In this document: one piece after another, positions 8,948 through 22,644 of the stretch
How the letters are laid out: each line of letters opens with the position of its first letter
How positions within the stretch are numbered: position 1 is the stretch's first letter
Source: Amycolatopsis japonica
GTDB lineage: Bacteria; Actinomycetota; Actinomycetes; Mycobacteriales; Pseudonocardiaceae
Assembly (NCBI RefSeq): GCF_000732925.1
Contig: NZ_CP008953.1
Coordinates: forward strand, 6,448,001 to 6,512,000
DNA length: 64,000 nucleotides
Direction of reading: 5' to 3'
The notes under the pieces: model-generated
Database searches by the model: none
What the model was told of the DNA's origin: nothing
The model's input: the letters and a program-made list of their open reading frames with translations, nothing else
Translations under genes and position numbers: made by a program

Positions 8948-9526
8948 ATGGCCGCACTCGATTCGCCTCGCCCGGGTCTGCTCGCCTCGCTCAACGGGAA
9001 ATACCACCGCGCGGCGCTCCTCACCTTCGCGGTGGTCGTCGTGGCCCACTGGGCGGAACACCTCGTGCAGGCGTTCCAGATCTACGCGCTCGGCTGGAAG
9101 ACCCCGGACGCCCGCGGCGTGCTCGGGATCCCGTTCCCCAAGCTGATCAGCTCCGAATGGCTGCACTACGGCTACGCCATCGTCATGCTGATCTTCCTGT
9201 TCGCCCTGCGCAAGGGTTTCGCCGGCCGCTCGCGGCAGTGGTGGAACCTGGCGCTCGGCCTGCAGTTCTGGCACCACATCGAGCATCTGCTCCTGCTGAT
9301 CCAGGCGCAGACCGGCTGGCGGCTCGGCGGCGGCACCGCGCCGAGCAGCATCATCCAGCTGTTCATCCCGCGCGTGGAACTGCACCTGTTCTACAACACG
9401 GTCGTCACCATCCCGATGATCATCGCGATGCTCGTGCACCGGAAGGCGCCCGCCGCCGAACGGGAGCTGACCGGCTGCACGTGCTCGCCCGTCAGCCGGC
9501 GTGAGCTGGCGACCGCGGCATCGTGA
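8948..9526 (+). CDS. Histidine-rich multi-pass membrane protein, unknown
   Basis: 192 residues with about four membrane helices (near residues 22-45, 77-95, 105-125, 148-168). Several His/Glu motifs sit in or next to the helices: HWAEH, LHYG, FWHHIEHLL and ELHLFYN, followed by a cytosolic tail. Such spacing would suit a membrane-bound metal site, though I cannot assign a family. AAGGAG sits five bases before the ATG (8936-8942). The stop overlaps the CopC-CopD start (GTGA), so the two are cotranslated. A role in copper handling is an inference from that partner. Confidence 0.7.
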   Translation: MAALDSPRPGLLASLNGKYHRAALLTFAVVVVAHWAEHLVQAFQIYALGWKTPDARGVLGIPFPKLISSEWLHYGYAIVMLIFLFALRKGFAGRSRQWWNLALGLQFWHHIEHLLLLIQAQTGWRLGGGTAPSSIIQLFIPRVELHLFYNTVVTIPMIIAMLVHRKAPAAERELTGCTCSPVSRRELATAAS

Positions 9527-10857
9527 CCGGGAGACTCTTCGCGCTCCTGGCCCTCGTGGCGGCGTGGTTCGGGGTCGCGGTACTCGCCGCGGCCCCGGCC
9601 TCGGCCCATGTCGAACTCCTCTCCTCGAACCCCGCCGACGGCGCCCGGCTCACCTCGGCGCCGGCGCGGGTCTCGGTCACCCTGTCGGAGAACATCGGCA
9701 TCCAGCCGAACTCGATCAAGGTCGTCGACCAACAGGGCACCGACGTGGTGTCCGGTCCGGTGTTCCAACCCGGCGAAGTCGCCGAAGAGGTCGCCGTCGC
9801 ACTCGAACCCGACCTTCCCGACGGCAGCTATCTCGTCGAGTACGCCTTCGTCTCGACCGACTCGCATCCGGTGCGCGGCACGATCGCCTTCGTGATCGGC
9901 ACCGGTCCCCTGATCACGTCGGCGGGCGCGGTGTCCGCCTCCACCGGGACCGACCCGGTGACCGACGCGCTCTTCACCACTTTCCGCTGGGGGTCCTTCG
10001 GCGGGGTCGCGCTGCTCGGCGGGCTCGTGTTCCTGCTGGTCTGCCGTCCGGGCGGCCGGGCCGACCCGGCGGCACGGAAGCTGATCACCGCGGGCCTGTG
10101 GCTCTCGGGTGTCACGGCCGTGGCCGGGTTCCTGCTGCAAGGCCCGTACGTCGCGGGCCGCGGCGTCGGCGCGATCTTCGACGGGGCGCTGATCGAGGCG
10201 ACCTTGCGGGTGGCGTACGGGAAGCTCCTGCTGCTGCGCCTGGCCGCGATCGTCGCGCTCGCCGTCATCGTGCGGCGGCTGCTGGCGGGCGACCTGCCGG
10301 ACCGGCTGCGGTCGCGCCACGAGAACCTCGGCATCGCGGCCGGGTTCATCGTGATGCTGAGCTTCTCCGCGACCGGGCACGCGGTGGCCGACAAGATCAT
10401 GTTCCTCTCGGTCAGCGCCGACCTGGCGCATTTCGGTGCGATGGCCGTCTGGGTGGGCGGGCTGATCCAGCTGGCCGTGCTCCTGCGCGGCAAGTACTCG
10501 GCGTCGGAGGCCGAGCCAGCCCTGGCGCGGTTCCATCCGATCGCCACCCGGTCGATCGTGATCATGGTGGTCAGCGGCGCCTACCTGGGCTTCCGGCTCG
10601 TCCCGTCGGTGGAGGCGCTCTGGACGTCGGCCTACGGCATCGTCTTCGTGCTGAAGCTGACCGGGTTCGCCGCGCTGCTGCTGGTGGCGAACCTGAGCCG
10701 CACGGCGGTGCGCCGCGGGATCTCCGGCCGGGGCGGCACCGGCGTGGTGACCGCCGACCTGCGGAAACTGCGGGTCAGCGTCGGCGTCGAGGTGCTGATC
10801 GTGGCCGTGGTGCTCGCGCTGGCCGCGGCGTTGTCGTCGATGTCCCCGACCGGCTGA
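9523..10857 (+). CDS. Copper resistance CopC-CopD fusion protein
   Basis: 444 residues starting at GTG 9523, which overlaps the upstream stop by four bases. A signal peptide (about 1-28, ending APASA) exposes the mature N-terminal His of 'HVELLSSNPADGARL', the copper ligand in CopC/PcoC proteins; the beta-sandwich CopC domain runs to about residue 128 (YAFVSTDSHPVRGTIAFVI contains the second conserved His). About eight membrane helices of the CopD type follow (RWGSFGGVALLGGLVFLL, SADLAHFGAMAVWVGGLIQL, FHPIATRSIVIMVVSGAYLG). Such fusions import or buffer copper at the membrane in actinomycetes. It ends directly against the convergent next gene (stop codons abut). Confidence 0.92.
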   Translation: MTGRLFALLALVAAWFGVAVLAAAPASAHVELLSSNPADGARLTSAPARVSVTLSENIGIQPNSIKVVDQQGTDVVSGPVFQPGEVAEEVAVALEPDLPDGSYLVEYAFVSTDSHPVRGTIAFVIGTGPLITSAGAVSASTGTDPVTDALFTTFRWGSFGGVALLGGLVFLLVCRPGGRADPAARKLITAGLWLSGVTAVAGFLLQGPYVAGRGVGAIFDGALIEATLRVAYGKLLLLRLAAIVALAVIVRRLLAGDLPDRLRSRHENLGIAAGFIVMLSFSATGHAVADKIMFLSVSADLAHFGAMAVWVGGLIQLAVLLRGKYSASEAEPALARFHPIATRSIVIMVVSGAYLGFRLVPSVEALWTSAYGIVFVLKLTGFAALLLVANLSRTAVRRGISGRGGTGVVTADLRKLRVSVGVEVLIVAVVLALAAALSSMSPTG

Positions 10858-11553
10858 TCACCGCTCGATCTCCGCTTCCGGCGGGGTGAACGGTCCCCAG
10901 GTGAAGGCGCGGAGCCACGGCTCGGGATCGCCCAGCCAGTCCATGGCGGCGATCTGGGCCGGGCTCCGGCGTCCGGCGAGCGTCCGGTACAGGTCCGCGG
11001 GCGCCCCCGAGAGCACGGCCGCGACCGGCTCGGTGCCCGCGATCCAGGTCGCGCCCTCGGTCTCGAGCCGCATCCCCGGCAGCCCGTGCCTGCCCAGCGA
11101 GGCGCCGAGCCCGCTGACGAGCACTTCGAATCCCCTCAGCCAGGCCGCGTGCGCTTCGGGCGGCGGAGCGCCGAGCGCGTACCGAATGTCGAGTTCGTGG
11201 GTGAAGGCGTCCATCACCATGATGTCGCCGCGGCTCTTCCCGCCACCGTCGGCGGCGAGGAGGGTGTCGGCCTCGGGACCGCGTTCGAGCCAGAGTTTCA
11301 GCAATTCGACGGCCGACGCGGATTCCGGGATCGGGCAGGCCTCGCCACCGAACCGGGTGATCACCCGATCGCAGATCTCGGTCAGATGCGCGATCAGGTC
11401 GCGCACGGTCCACTGTGGACAGGCCGGGACGGCCCGCTCGCCCGCCCCCGCGTGATCGGCGACCAAGATCGCGATGTTCTCCCTGACCTGCCGATATCCT
11501 TCGGCCGCTGTCGCCGTATTCCAGCCAGGGACCCGAATTCGGCTGCTCGTCAC
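10858..11553 (-). CDS. Maleylpyruvate isomerase-family mycothiol-dependent enzyme (DinB fold)
   Basis: 231 residues with the DinB-2/MDMPI_N four-helix fold: CPQWTVRDLIAHLTEICDRV (first metal-binding His), then MVMDAFTHELDIRYAL (second His and Asp). The C-terminal part (about 140-231) is the MDMPI_C-like domain. Proteins of this family use mycothiol as thiol cofactor; the substrate is rarely known. The start is GTG 11553, with GGGAGG seven bases upstream, rather than the longer open frame. It abuts copC-copD in a tail-to-tail arrangement. Confidence 0.82.
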   Translation of the reverse strand: MTSSRIRVPGWNTATAAEGYRQVRENIAILVADHAGAGERAVPACPQWTVRDLIAHLTEICDRVITRFGGEACPIPESASAVELLKLWLERGPEADTLLAADGGGKSRGDIMVMDAFTHELDIRYALGAPPPEAHAAWLRGFEVLVSGLGASLGRHGLPGMRLETEGATWIAGTEPVAAVLSGAPADLYRTLAGRRSPAQIAAMDWLGDPEPWLRAFTWGPFTPPEAEIER

Positions 11554-11765
11554 GCGGCCACCTCCCGTCGGATATGCGATGGCCGTCCATTCTCCCACCG
11601 CCGGGAGACTTCACCCTTCTTCCCGCTTGCGGCGGACCGTTCACCGCAAAGACCACCCACCCGTGGCGCGTGTCGTCGCGGCTTCAGGCACACTGGTCGT
11701 TGAAAGCCCCGTGTGGCAAAGAAAAGCGCCCAACGGTGACACATCGACCACTGTGGAGGTGACCA

Positions 11766-12434
11766 ATGGAGATGCCCGGCTTCGATCTGGCGTGGCGTGG
11801 TTTCCATCGCGCCCAGGTCCGGGAATTCGTCCGCGAGGTGGAAGCCGAACTACGACGAGTGGAAGCCGAACGCGACGAAGCGATCCGCCGTGGGCAAGCT
11901 CTCGCCGGCGAGCTCGCCGCCACACAAGAGGAAAATCGCGAACTGAAGGCCAGCGTCGACCGGATCAGCCGCGTGCCGATCGCACCGGACGCGTTGCAGG
12001 AACGCTCGCGCCGGATGCTCGAACTCACGCGCGAGGAAGCCGACGACATCACCGCGCGGGCCGCCGAAGAGGCCGCCAAGGCCGAGGCGGAACGAAAGCG
12101 GATCGCCGAAGACTTCGAGCGCGCCATGACGCTGCGCCGCGCGGAGGCGATGCGCGCGCTCGCCGCACGGGACGAAGCCGCGCAGGCGAAGGCGCGGAAA
12201 CTGCTCGACGACGCCGCCGAAGAGGGCGAGCGCCTGGTCGCCGAGGCGCGGCAGAAGGTCGATGTGGCCCTCCGCCTGCGCGACGACGTGCTGAAACAGC
12301 TGGTCGGCTGCCGCGAGCTGCTCACCGAAGCCGGCGTGGTGCTGGCCGTACCGGACTCACCGAAACCGGAAGTGCCCGTTCAGCGCCGGAGCAGGCCCGA
12401 AGCCCGCACCGGCACCGAAGCGGCCGCCACTTAA
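11766..12434 (+). CDS. DivIVA-like coiled-coil protein
   Basis: 222 residues. The N-terminus (MPGFDLAWRGFHRAQVREFVREVEAELRR) resembles the DivIVA lipid-binding start, where an F-x-x-x-x-R-G-[FY] motif leads into coiled coil. Residues about 15-175 are strongly charged, Ala/Glu/Arg-rich coiled coil; the tail is a short Pro/Arg-rich region. DivIVA/Wag31 paralogues organise polar growth or septation in actinomycetes; this short one is probably an accessory paralogue. GGAGG lies seven bases before the ATG. Single gene, no operon partner. Confidence 0.8.
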   Translation: MEMPGFDLAWRGFHRAQVREFVREVEAELRRVEAERDEAIRRGQALAGELAATQEENRELKASVDRISRVPIAPDALQERSRRMLELTREEADDITARAAEEAAKAEAERKRIAEDFERAMTLRRAEAMRALAARDEAAQAKARKLLDDAAEEGERLVAEARQKVDVALRLRDDVLKQLVGCRELLTEAGVVLAVPDSPKPEVPVQRRSRPEARTGTEAAAT

Positions 12435-12490
12435 CCCGGACCCCGCCCCACCACCACCCTCAACGGACAGGCTGCGCCCGGCTGGTCGAA

Positions 12491-12847
12491 TCACACACCG
12501 GACGAGAAGACCACCGGCCGGATCTCCATCGCGTTGATGTGCGCGTCCGGGATCTGGCCCGCGATCTCGATCGCCCGCTCCTTACTGTCGCATTCGACCA
12601 GGTAGAAGCCGGCCAGGTACTCCTTCGACTCCGCGAACGGGCCGTCGGTGACCACCGGGACGCCGTCACGCACCCGGACCACCGTGCTGTCCTTCGGCTC
12701 CGCCAGCGCCTGCGTCCCGAGCAGTTCGCCGCTCTCGGTGAGCTTCTTCATGAAAGGGTCGATGCGGGCGACCACCTCGTTGCGCTCCTCTTCGGGGAGG
12801 GCGTCCCAGGCGGTGGGGTTCATCGTGATCATGATCATGTACTTCAT
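12491..12847 (-). CDS. YCII-related (YciI-like) protein
   Basis: 118 residues of the YCII/DGPF family: KYMIMITMNPTAW at the start, GELLGTQALAEPKDSTVVRVRDG, VVTDGPFAESKEYLAGFYLVE (the DGPFAE.KE motif) and RAIEIAGQIPDA near the end. The ferredoxin-like fold is dimeric; actinomycete members are often next to ECF sigma factors, but none is here. ATG 12847 has an ideal AGGAGG upstream. The function is unknown; it has no obvious link to the divergent csoR. Confidence 0.88.
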   Translation of the reverse strand: MKYMIMITMNPTAWDALPEEERNEVVARIDPFMKKLTESGELLGTQALAEPKDSTVVRVRDGVPVVTDGPFAESKEYLAGFYLVECDSKERAIEIAGQIPDAHINAMEIRPVVFSSGV

Positions 12848-12956
12848 CGGTGTTCCTCCTGGTCGTGCGGCCGGTGCCCGGCCACTCACGCAGGAGTCGG
12901 AACGGCCGGATCGTTCTCGACATCCTGACACCCACTTTTTTCCGCTCTCCGACCGC

Positions 12957-12976
12957 ATACGTGGGGAGGGTATAGT
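12957..12976 (+). promoter_or_regulatory. Candidate csoR promoter/operator
   Basis: An imperfect dyad ATAC-N9-GTAT with a G tract (12957-12973) overlaps a -10-like TATAGT (12971-12976), 40 bases before csoR. Its reverse strand reads TATACCC, the same half-site as the clear CsoR box before copZ. This suggests autoregulation; the match of the second half is poor, so confidence is moderate. Confidence 0.5.
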
Positions 12977-13015
12977 GGGAAGACGACAGGGAACGACGAG
13001 AGAACGGGTGCGGGA

Positions 13016-13297
13016 ATGACGGGCTACGGCACCGAGCGGGAGGCCTACCTCAAGCGCCTGCGCCGGATCGAGGGGCAGATCCGCGGTTTGCAGCGGATGG
13101 TGGAAGAGGACAAGTACTGCATCGACATCCTGACCCAGGTGTCCGCGGCCACGAAGGCGCTGCAGTCGTTCTCCCTCGAACTGCTGGACGAGCACCTCGC
13201 CACCTGCGTGGTCCACGCGGCCGCCGCGGGCGGTGAAGAGGCCGACCTCAAGGTCCGGGAGGCGTCCGACGCCATCGCCCGGCTGGTCCGGTCCTGA
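13016..13297 (+). CDS. csoR: CsoR-family copper-sensing repressor
   Basis: 93 residues, all-helical CsoR/RcnR family. The Cu(I) ligands line up with Mycobacterium CsoR: Cys35 (KYCIDIL), His60 and Cys64 (DEHLATC). The N-terminal [22 protein letters not shown] is the family signature that contacts DNA. In the family, Cu(I) binding releases the repressor from G/C-rich dyads. It faces copA tail to tail and its last 50 bases overlap the copA 3' end on the other strand. Likely targets are the box upstream of copZ and its own promoter. Confidence 0.94.
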   Translation: MTGYGTEREAYLKRLRRIEGQIRGLQRMVEEDKYCIDILTQVSAATKALQSFSLELLDEHLATCVVHAAAAGGEEADLKVREASDAIARLVRS

Positions 13298-15476
13298 AGC
13301 GTCGCAACCGCAGGCTGTTGGTGACGACGAAAACCGACGAGAACGCCATCGCGGCCCCGGCGATCATGGGGTTGAGCAGGCCGAGCGCGGCCAGCGGCAG
13401 GGCGGCGACGTTGTAGGCGAACGCCCAGAACAGATTGCCCTTGATCGTGCCGAGCGTGCGGCGCGCGAGCCGGATGGCGTCCACGGCCGCGCGCAGGTCG
13501 CCGCGCACCAGGGTGAGGTCGCCCGCTTCGATCGCGGCGTCGGTCCCGGTCCCCATCGAGAGGCCAAGGTCGGCCTGCGCGAGCGCGGCCGCGTCGTTGA
13601 CGCCGTCGCCGACCATGGCGACCACGTTGCCTCGCGCTTGAAGGCGCTTGACGACGTCGACCTTCTCCGCGGGCAGAACCTCCGCGACGACCTCGTCGAT
13701 CCCGACTTCGGCGGCGACGGCCTCCGCGGAACCGGCGTTGTCCCCGGTCAGCAGCACCGGCCGGAGGCCGAGCGCCTTCAAACCGGCCACGGCCTCGGCG
13801 GAAGTCGGCTTGACCGTGTCGGCGACGACGACCACACCGCGTGCCTCGCCGTCCCAGGCGACGACGACCGCGGTCGCGCCGCGTTCCTCGGCGACCTTCT
13901 TGGCCTGGGTGAACTCGTCGCCGACGGCGATGCCGTGCCGGTCGAGGAGGGCAGGCCGCCCGGCCAGGACGGTCTTGCCTTCGACCTCGCCGACGACACC
14001 CAGGCCCTCGACGTTGCGGAACCCGCGGACCGGCGGCAGCTCACCCAGCCGCTCCTCGGCGGCCGTGACGATCGCGCGGGCGATCGGATGCTCGGAGCCG
14101 TGTTCGACCGCCCCGGCCAGGCGCAGGACCTCGGTCTCGTCGTCGCCGAACAGGTCGGTGAGGCTCATCTTCCCGGCGGTCACCGTGCCGGTCTTGTCCA
14201 GCACGACGGTGTCGACGGCGCGAGTGGACTCGAGCACCTCCGGGCCCTTGATGAGGATGCCCAGCTGCGCGCCGCGGCCGGTGCCGACCAGCAGCGCCGT
14301 CGGCGTGGCCAGGCCGAGCGCGCACGGACAGGCGATGATCAGGACCGCGACGGCGGCGGTGAAGGCGGCGTCGGCTCCGCTGCCCGCGCCGAGCCAGAAG
14401 CCGAGTGTGCCGACCGCGAGGGCGATCACCACCGGGACGAACACCGCCGACACCCGGTCGGCGAGGCGCTGGACCCGCGCCTTGCCGTTCTGCGCGTCCT
14501 CGACCAGCCGCGCCATCTGCGCTAGCTGCGTGTCGGCACCGATCCGGGTGGCGCGGACGACGAGCCTGCCGCTCGCGTTGACCGTCCCGCCGACGACGGC
14601 GTCCCCGGCCACCACCTCGACCGGGACGGCTTCCCCCGTCAGCATGCTCAGGTCGACGGCCGATCCACCGTCGGTCACCACGCCGTCGGTGGCGATCTTC
14701 TCCCCCGGCCGCACGACGAACTCGTCGCCCGTTTTCAGCTCGCCGATCGGGACGCGGCTCTCGGTGCCGTCCTTCAGGAGCGCGACGTCCTTCGCGCCGA
14801 GTTCGAGCAGTGCCCGCAGCGCGGCGCCGGAGCGGCGCTTGGACCGGGCCTCGAAGTAGCGGCCCGCGAGGAGGAAGGTGGTCACCCCGGCGGCGACCTC
14901 GAGGTAGACGTTGCCCGCGCCGTGCCCGCGCTCCATGGTCAGCTCGAAACCGTGCCGCATGCCGGGTGTCCCGGCGGTGCCGAACAGCAACGCGTACAGC
15001 GACCAGAGCGTGGCGGCGACGACGCCTAGTGAGATCAGGGTGTCCATGGTGGCGGCGCCATGGCGGAGGTTCGTCCAGGCCGGGCGGTGGAACGGCCACG
15101 CACCCCAGGTGACGACCGGTGCGGCCAAGGCCAGCGAGACCCACTGCCAGTAGGTGAACTGCCAGGCCGGGACCATCGCCAGCACGATCACGGGCACCGC
15201 GAGGACGGCGGAGACCACGAGACGGGTTCGCAGGGAGCCGGTCTGGTCCTCGTCCTCGTCGGGGGTGGGCGGCTGGGCGGTGTAGCCGGCGGACTCGACG
15301 ACGCCGACGAGGTCTTCGACCGAGACCGCGGCGGGGAAGTCGACCTGCGCCTTCTCAGTGGCGTAATTGACCGTGGCGGAGACGCCGTCGACCTTGTTCA
15401 GTTTGCGTTCGACCCGCGCGGCACAGGACGCGCAGGTCATCCCGCCGATGGCCAGTTCGACCCGCTGGGATGTCAC
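13248..15476 (-). CDS. copA: Cu(I)-exporting P1B-type ATPase CopA
   Basis: 742 residues. One N-terminal heavy-metal-associated domain carries GMTCASC (Cys15, Cys18). Eight membrane helices are expected; the ion-binding CPC motif is at 383-385, the actuator TGEAVP at 280-285, the phosphorylation motif DKTGT at 427-431 and the hinge MVGDGVND further on. It pumps Cu(I) out of the cytosol. The start is GTG 15476, overlapping the stop of the 54-residue gene (GTGA). Gene order copZ - small peptide - copA under a CsoR box indicates copper induction. The last 50 bases overlap csoR on the opposite strand. Confidence 0.95.
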   Translation of the reverse strand: MTSQRVELAIGGMTCASCAARVERKLNKVDGVSATVNYATEKAQVDFPAAVSVEDLVGVVESAGYTAQPPTPDEDEDQTGSLRTRLVVSAVLAVPVIVLAMVPAWQFTYWQWVSLALAAPVVTWGAWPFHRPAWTNLRHGAATMDTLISLGVVAATLWSLYALLFGTAGTPGMRHGFELTMERGHGAGNVYLEVAAGVTTFLLAGRYFEARSKRRSGAALRALLELGAKDVALLKDGTESRVPIGELKTGDEFVVRPGEKIATDGVVTDGGSAVDLSMLTGEAVPVEVVAGDAVVGGTVNASGRLVVRATRIGADTQLAQMARLVEDAQNGKARVQRLADRVSAVFVPVVIALAVGTLGFWLGAGSGADAAFTAAVAVLIIACPCALGLATPTALLVGTGRGAQLGILIKGPEVLESTRAVDTVVLDKTGTVTAGKMSLTDLFGDDETEVLRLAGAVEHGSEHPIARAIVTAAEERLGELPPVRGFRNVEGLGVVGEVEGKTVLAGRPALLDRHGIAVGDEFTQAKKVAEERGATAVVVAWDGEARGVVVVADTVKPTSAEAVAGLKALGLRPVLLTGDNAGSAEAVAAEVGIDEVVAEVLPAEKVDVVKRLQARGNVVAMVGDGVNDAAALAQADLGLSMGTGTDAAIEAGDLTLVRGDLRAAVDAIRLARRTLGTIKGNLFWAFAYNVAALPLAALGLLNPMIAGAAMAFSSVFVVTNSLRLRRFRTGPAGRWRRTPPGP

Positions 15477-15637
15477 GGCGCGCCTCCCGGGTGGTGCCCA
15501 TGATGCTCGCTGGTCGGTGCCGGCGGGGGCGGCGGCTCCTCGTCCAGCGGCCCGACGGCGGAGCCGATCGCCCAGGCGACGGCGAACACCGCGACCAGAG
15601 CCGCGGCGAACGCCGACACCTTGACGGCGGTGCTCAC
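15473..15637 (-). CDS. Small membrane peptide with His-rich tail between copZ and copA
   Basis: A 54-residue ORF with a GTG start. It begins [19 protein letters not shown] and continues through AWAIGSAVG, forming one membrane helix (about residues 6-31), then an acidic/Pro-rich linker ([12 protein letters not shown]) and a metal-binding tail [11 protein letters not shown]. Its GTG overlaps the copZ stop and its stop overlaps the copA GTG (GTGA at both ends), so the three are translationally coupled. The position and the four His argue that it passes copper to or from CopA or senses periplasmic copper; that is inference. I know no named family. Confidence 0.8.
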   Translation of the reverse strand: MSTAVKVSAFAAALVAVFAVAWAIGSAVGPLDEEPPPPPAPTSEHHGHHPGGAP

Positions 15638-15840
15638 GAGACGAGCTGGTAACCGGCCTCGCTGACGGCCGCGTCGACGGCTTGGACGTCCAGCGGCGCG
15701 TCGCTGGTGACGGTGACCTTGCCGCTGGCGACGTCCACGTTCACGGCGCTGACGCCCGCGATCTCGCTGACCTCCTCGGTGACGGAGGCGGCGCAGTGCC
15801 CGCAGGACATGCCCTTGACGATGTAGGTGGTTTCGGCCAT
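15634..15840 (-). CDS. copZ: Copper chaperone CopZ (HMA domain)
   Basis: 68 residues, a single heavy-metal-associated domain with the metal motif GMSCGHC near residue 10-16 and the usual beta-alpha-beta-beta-alpha-beta pattern ending AGYQLVS. It binds Cu(I) in the cytosol and hands it to CopA. ATG 15840 has GAGG-like GGAG a few bases upstream. It is the first gene after the CsoR operator and is coupled to the 54-residue peptide by GTGA. Confidence 0.93.
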   Translation of the reverse strand: MAETTYIVKGMSCGHCAASVTEEVSEIAGVSAVNVDVASGKVTVTSDAPLDVQAVDAAVSEAGYQLVS

Positions 15841-15885
15841 CGGTGCGAACTCCTCTACAGGACAGGTGGAGCGATCACTTCCTTT

Positions 15886-15901
15886 ATACCCCGTGGGGGT
15901 A
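15886..15901. promoter_or_regulatory. CsoR operator
   Basis: TACCCC-GTG-GGGGTA (15887-15901) is a perfect dyad of the CsoR type. It lies 46 bases upstream of copZ and 36 bases upstream of the divergent cobF start, so the repressor bound here could control both directions. Confidence 0.82.
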
Positions 15902-15936
15902 GGGGTGTGCACAGAGGGTGCGGGGACACTGCGGAA

Positions 15937-16707
15937 ATGAGGAAGATCTCCGCCATCGGCATCGGCGCCGGCGACCCGGACCACCTGACCGTCCAGGCCA
16001 TCCGGCGGCTCAACGAGACCGATGTGTTCTTCGTGCTCGACAAGGGCTCGGAAAAGCAGGACCTGGTGGCTCTGCGCCAGGAGATCCTCGACCGCTTCGT
16101 CGAGCAGCCCGGCTACCGCGTCGTTCGGGCACCGGACCCCGAACGCGACCGTACTCCTGATGACTACCGGAAGGCCGTCGCCGACTGGCACCGGCTCCGC
16201 ACCGACGTCTACGAGACCATGATCGCTTCCCTGGGTCCCGACGAGCGGGGCGCGTTCCTCGTCTGGGGCGACCCGGCGCTCTACGACTCGACCCTGACCC
16301 TGCTGGACGCGGTGCGCGACCGCGGGAACGTCGAGTTCGAGTACGACGTCATCCCCGGGGTGAGCAGCGTGGCCGCGCTGACGTCACGGCACCGGACCAC
16401 GATGAACCAGATCGGCCGCCCGGTCCTGGTCACCACCGGCCGCCGCCTCGAGGCCGGCTGGCCCGAGGACGTGGACGACGTCTTCGTCATGCTGGACGCG
16501 GGGTGCACGTTCTCGCAGTTCGTCGATACCGGCCTGGAGATCTACTGGGGCGCGTACCTCGGCACGCCCGACGAGCTCCTGCTCTCCGGCCCGCTGACCG
16601 CGGCCCTCGCCGAGGAGATCCGCACCGTCCGCGCCTCCGCCCGCTCCCGTAAGGGCTGGATCATGGACATCTACCACCTGCGCCGCCCCGCCCCCTCCCG
16701 CATTTAG
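15937..16707 (+). CDS. cobF: Precorrin-6A synthase (deacetylating), CobF
   Basis: 256 residues of the tetrapyrrole methylase family: ISAIGIGAGDPDHLTVQAI at the N-terminus, GDPALYDST (SAM loop) and YDVIPGVSSVAAL. The HRTTMNQIGRPVLVTTGRRL stretch and overall length fit CobF, which methylates C-1 and removes acetate from precorrin-5 in aerobic cobalamin synthesis. No other cob gene is in the window, so this is an isolated gene. It starts 36 bases from the CsoR box, and its TAG stop lies inside a palindrome. Confidence 0.88.
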   Translation: MRKISAIGIGAGDPDHLTVQAIRRLNETDVFFVLDKGSEKQDLVALRQEILDRFVEQPGYRVVRAPDPERDRTPDDYRKAVADWHRLRTDVYETMIASLGPDERGAFLVWGDPALYDSTLTLLDAVRDRGNVEFEYDVIPGVSSVAALTSRHRTTMNQIGRPVLVTTGRRLEAGWPEDVDDVFVMLDAGCTFSQFVDTGLEIYWGAYLGTPDELLLSGPLTAALAEEIRTVRASARSRKGWIMDIYHLRRPAPSRI

Positions 16708-16766
16708 TCCTCTAAATGCGGCCGCCACGGGCCGGGCCCCTTCTCGCATTTAGTCCTCTAAATGCG
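16699..16766. repeat. Two copies of a 22-bp palindrome after cobF
   Basis: The palindrome (arms CGCATTTAG and CTAAATGCG around TCCT) occurs at 16699-16720 and again, identical, at 16745-16766. The cobF stop codon is inside the first copy. The hairpins have no U tract, so they are more likely a repetitive element or weak attenuator than an intrinsic terminator. Confidence 0.85.
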
Positions 16767-16800
16767 GGGGCTCCGCCCCACCTCCACGTGCCTCATTCCG

Positions 16801-16919
16801 TCATTCGCGTGATCGAGGCCGTGACTCGCGTGCTTGAAGGCGGATCTCGCGTGTTTGGGGAGGGATCTCGCGTGTTCCGCCTTCAATCACGGGTGATCGG
16901 TGTCTGATCACGGGTGTGA
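16801..16919. repeat. 21-bp periodic degenerate repeat array
   Basis: Six units follow each other at 21, 21, 21, 21 and 20 bases. Each has a core CTCGCGTG or TCACGGGTG, at 16801, 16822, 16843, 16864, 16885 and 16905. The orientation of the core appears to switch after the fourth unit (CTCGCGTG to ATCACGGGTG). No ORF explains it. A related array is at 59068-59212. Confidence 0.75.
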
Positions 16920-16935
16920 CGGGGTTTCGGGTATG

Positions 16936-16994
16936 AAAAAAGGGCTTGGGCCCCGGGAGAACTCGTGGTTCTCGACCGGGGCCCAAGCCCTTCT
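16936..16994 (-). terminator. rRNA operon intrinsic terminator
   Basis: A long GC-rich stem (AAGGGCTTGGGCCCCGG with its complement) and an imperfect loop are followed, in minus-strand reading, by a run of six T. It lies just past the 5S gene and is the end of the rrn operon. Confidence 0.9.
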
Positions 16995-17006
16995 TTTCTA
17001 ATGTTA

Positions 17007-17125
17007 GTCCGGCGGTGTCCTACTCTCCCACAACCCTTCGGTTGCAGTACCATCGGCGCTGTCAGGCTTAGCTTCCGGGTTCGGAATGGGACCGGGCGTT
17101 TCCCTGACGCTATAACCACCGAAAC
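17007..17125 (-). rRNA. rrf: 5S ribosomal RNA
   Basis: The reverse strand starts GTTTCGGTGGTTATAGCG and contains the CCCGGTCCCATTCCGAACC block typical of actinomycete 5S, ending near CACCGCCGGACT. Ends are estimated to a few bases. It is the last gene of the operon. Confidence 0.93.
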
Positions 17126-17214
17126 ACTGTGAAACACTCCCCCACAACCTCACAGAAGAGGGGGTTGTGTGGTGTTTCAGAGCTGTAGAGTGGATGCGTA
17201 ACATCTTTGTGGGC

Positions 17215-22184
<4,970 letters not shown>

Positions 22185-22644
22185 ATGTCAAATTTGATCG
22201 AGGCAATTTAATGCTCTCAAAGGAACCTCAAACGAGGTTCAAATATAAGCTCTACTGGCTTAGTTCACTAGCACACTGTTGAGTTCTCAAGCAACACACC
22301 CCGAATCGCACCACCATCACAGCGGCCTTATCCGAAGCAGTCATTCCTAGCAGTTTTTGGTGGGACACCCACTCAATCGCACTGAGCGAGAGCTTGGTTC
22401 GTGTCCCGGTCGGCCGCTCGGTTTCCCTGGCGACGAAGAGAACTTTACATGGCCGGAAACCCCCGAAAACAGGGGGGGTACCTTAACGACATTCGCGCAG
22501 GTCAGAGGCCATAAACGGGCCCGAACCCGGCGATCACGCGGTGATCGCCCCAGGAGACCGCAGGTGAACTCCCGGGCAAGAACATTGCTCCGAGTACATT
22601 GCACCGTATTGATCCCGGCGATTGCTCCGATTAGCGTCGGGCTC
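22185..22644. promoter_or_regulatory. rrn leader and promoter region; also upstream of a hydrolase gene
   Basis: No gene is seen in these 460 bases. On the minus strand the conserved actinomycete leader element TTGAGAACTCAACAGTGTGC is at about 22271-22290 and is probably the antitermination/processing region. A TAAGGT hexamer (minus, about 22481) could be an rrn -10. Plus-strand promoter signals for the gene at 22645 were not identified. Confidence 0.6.
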
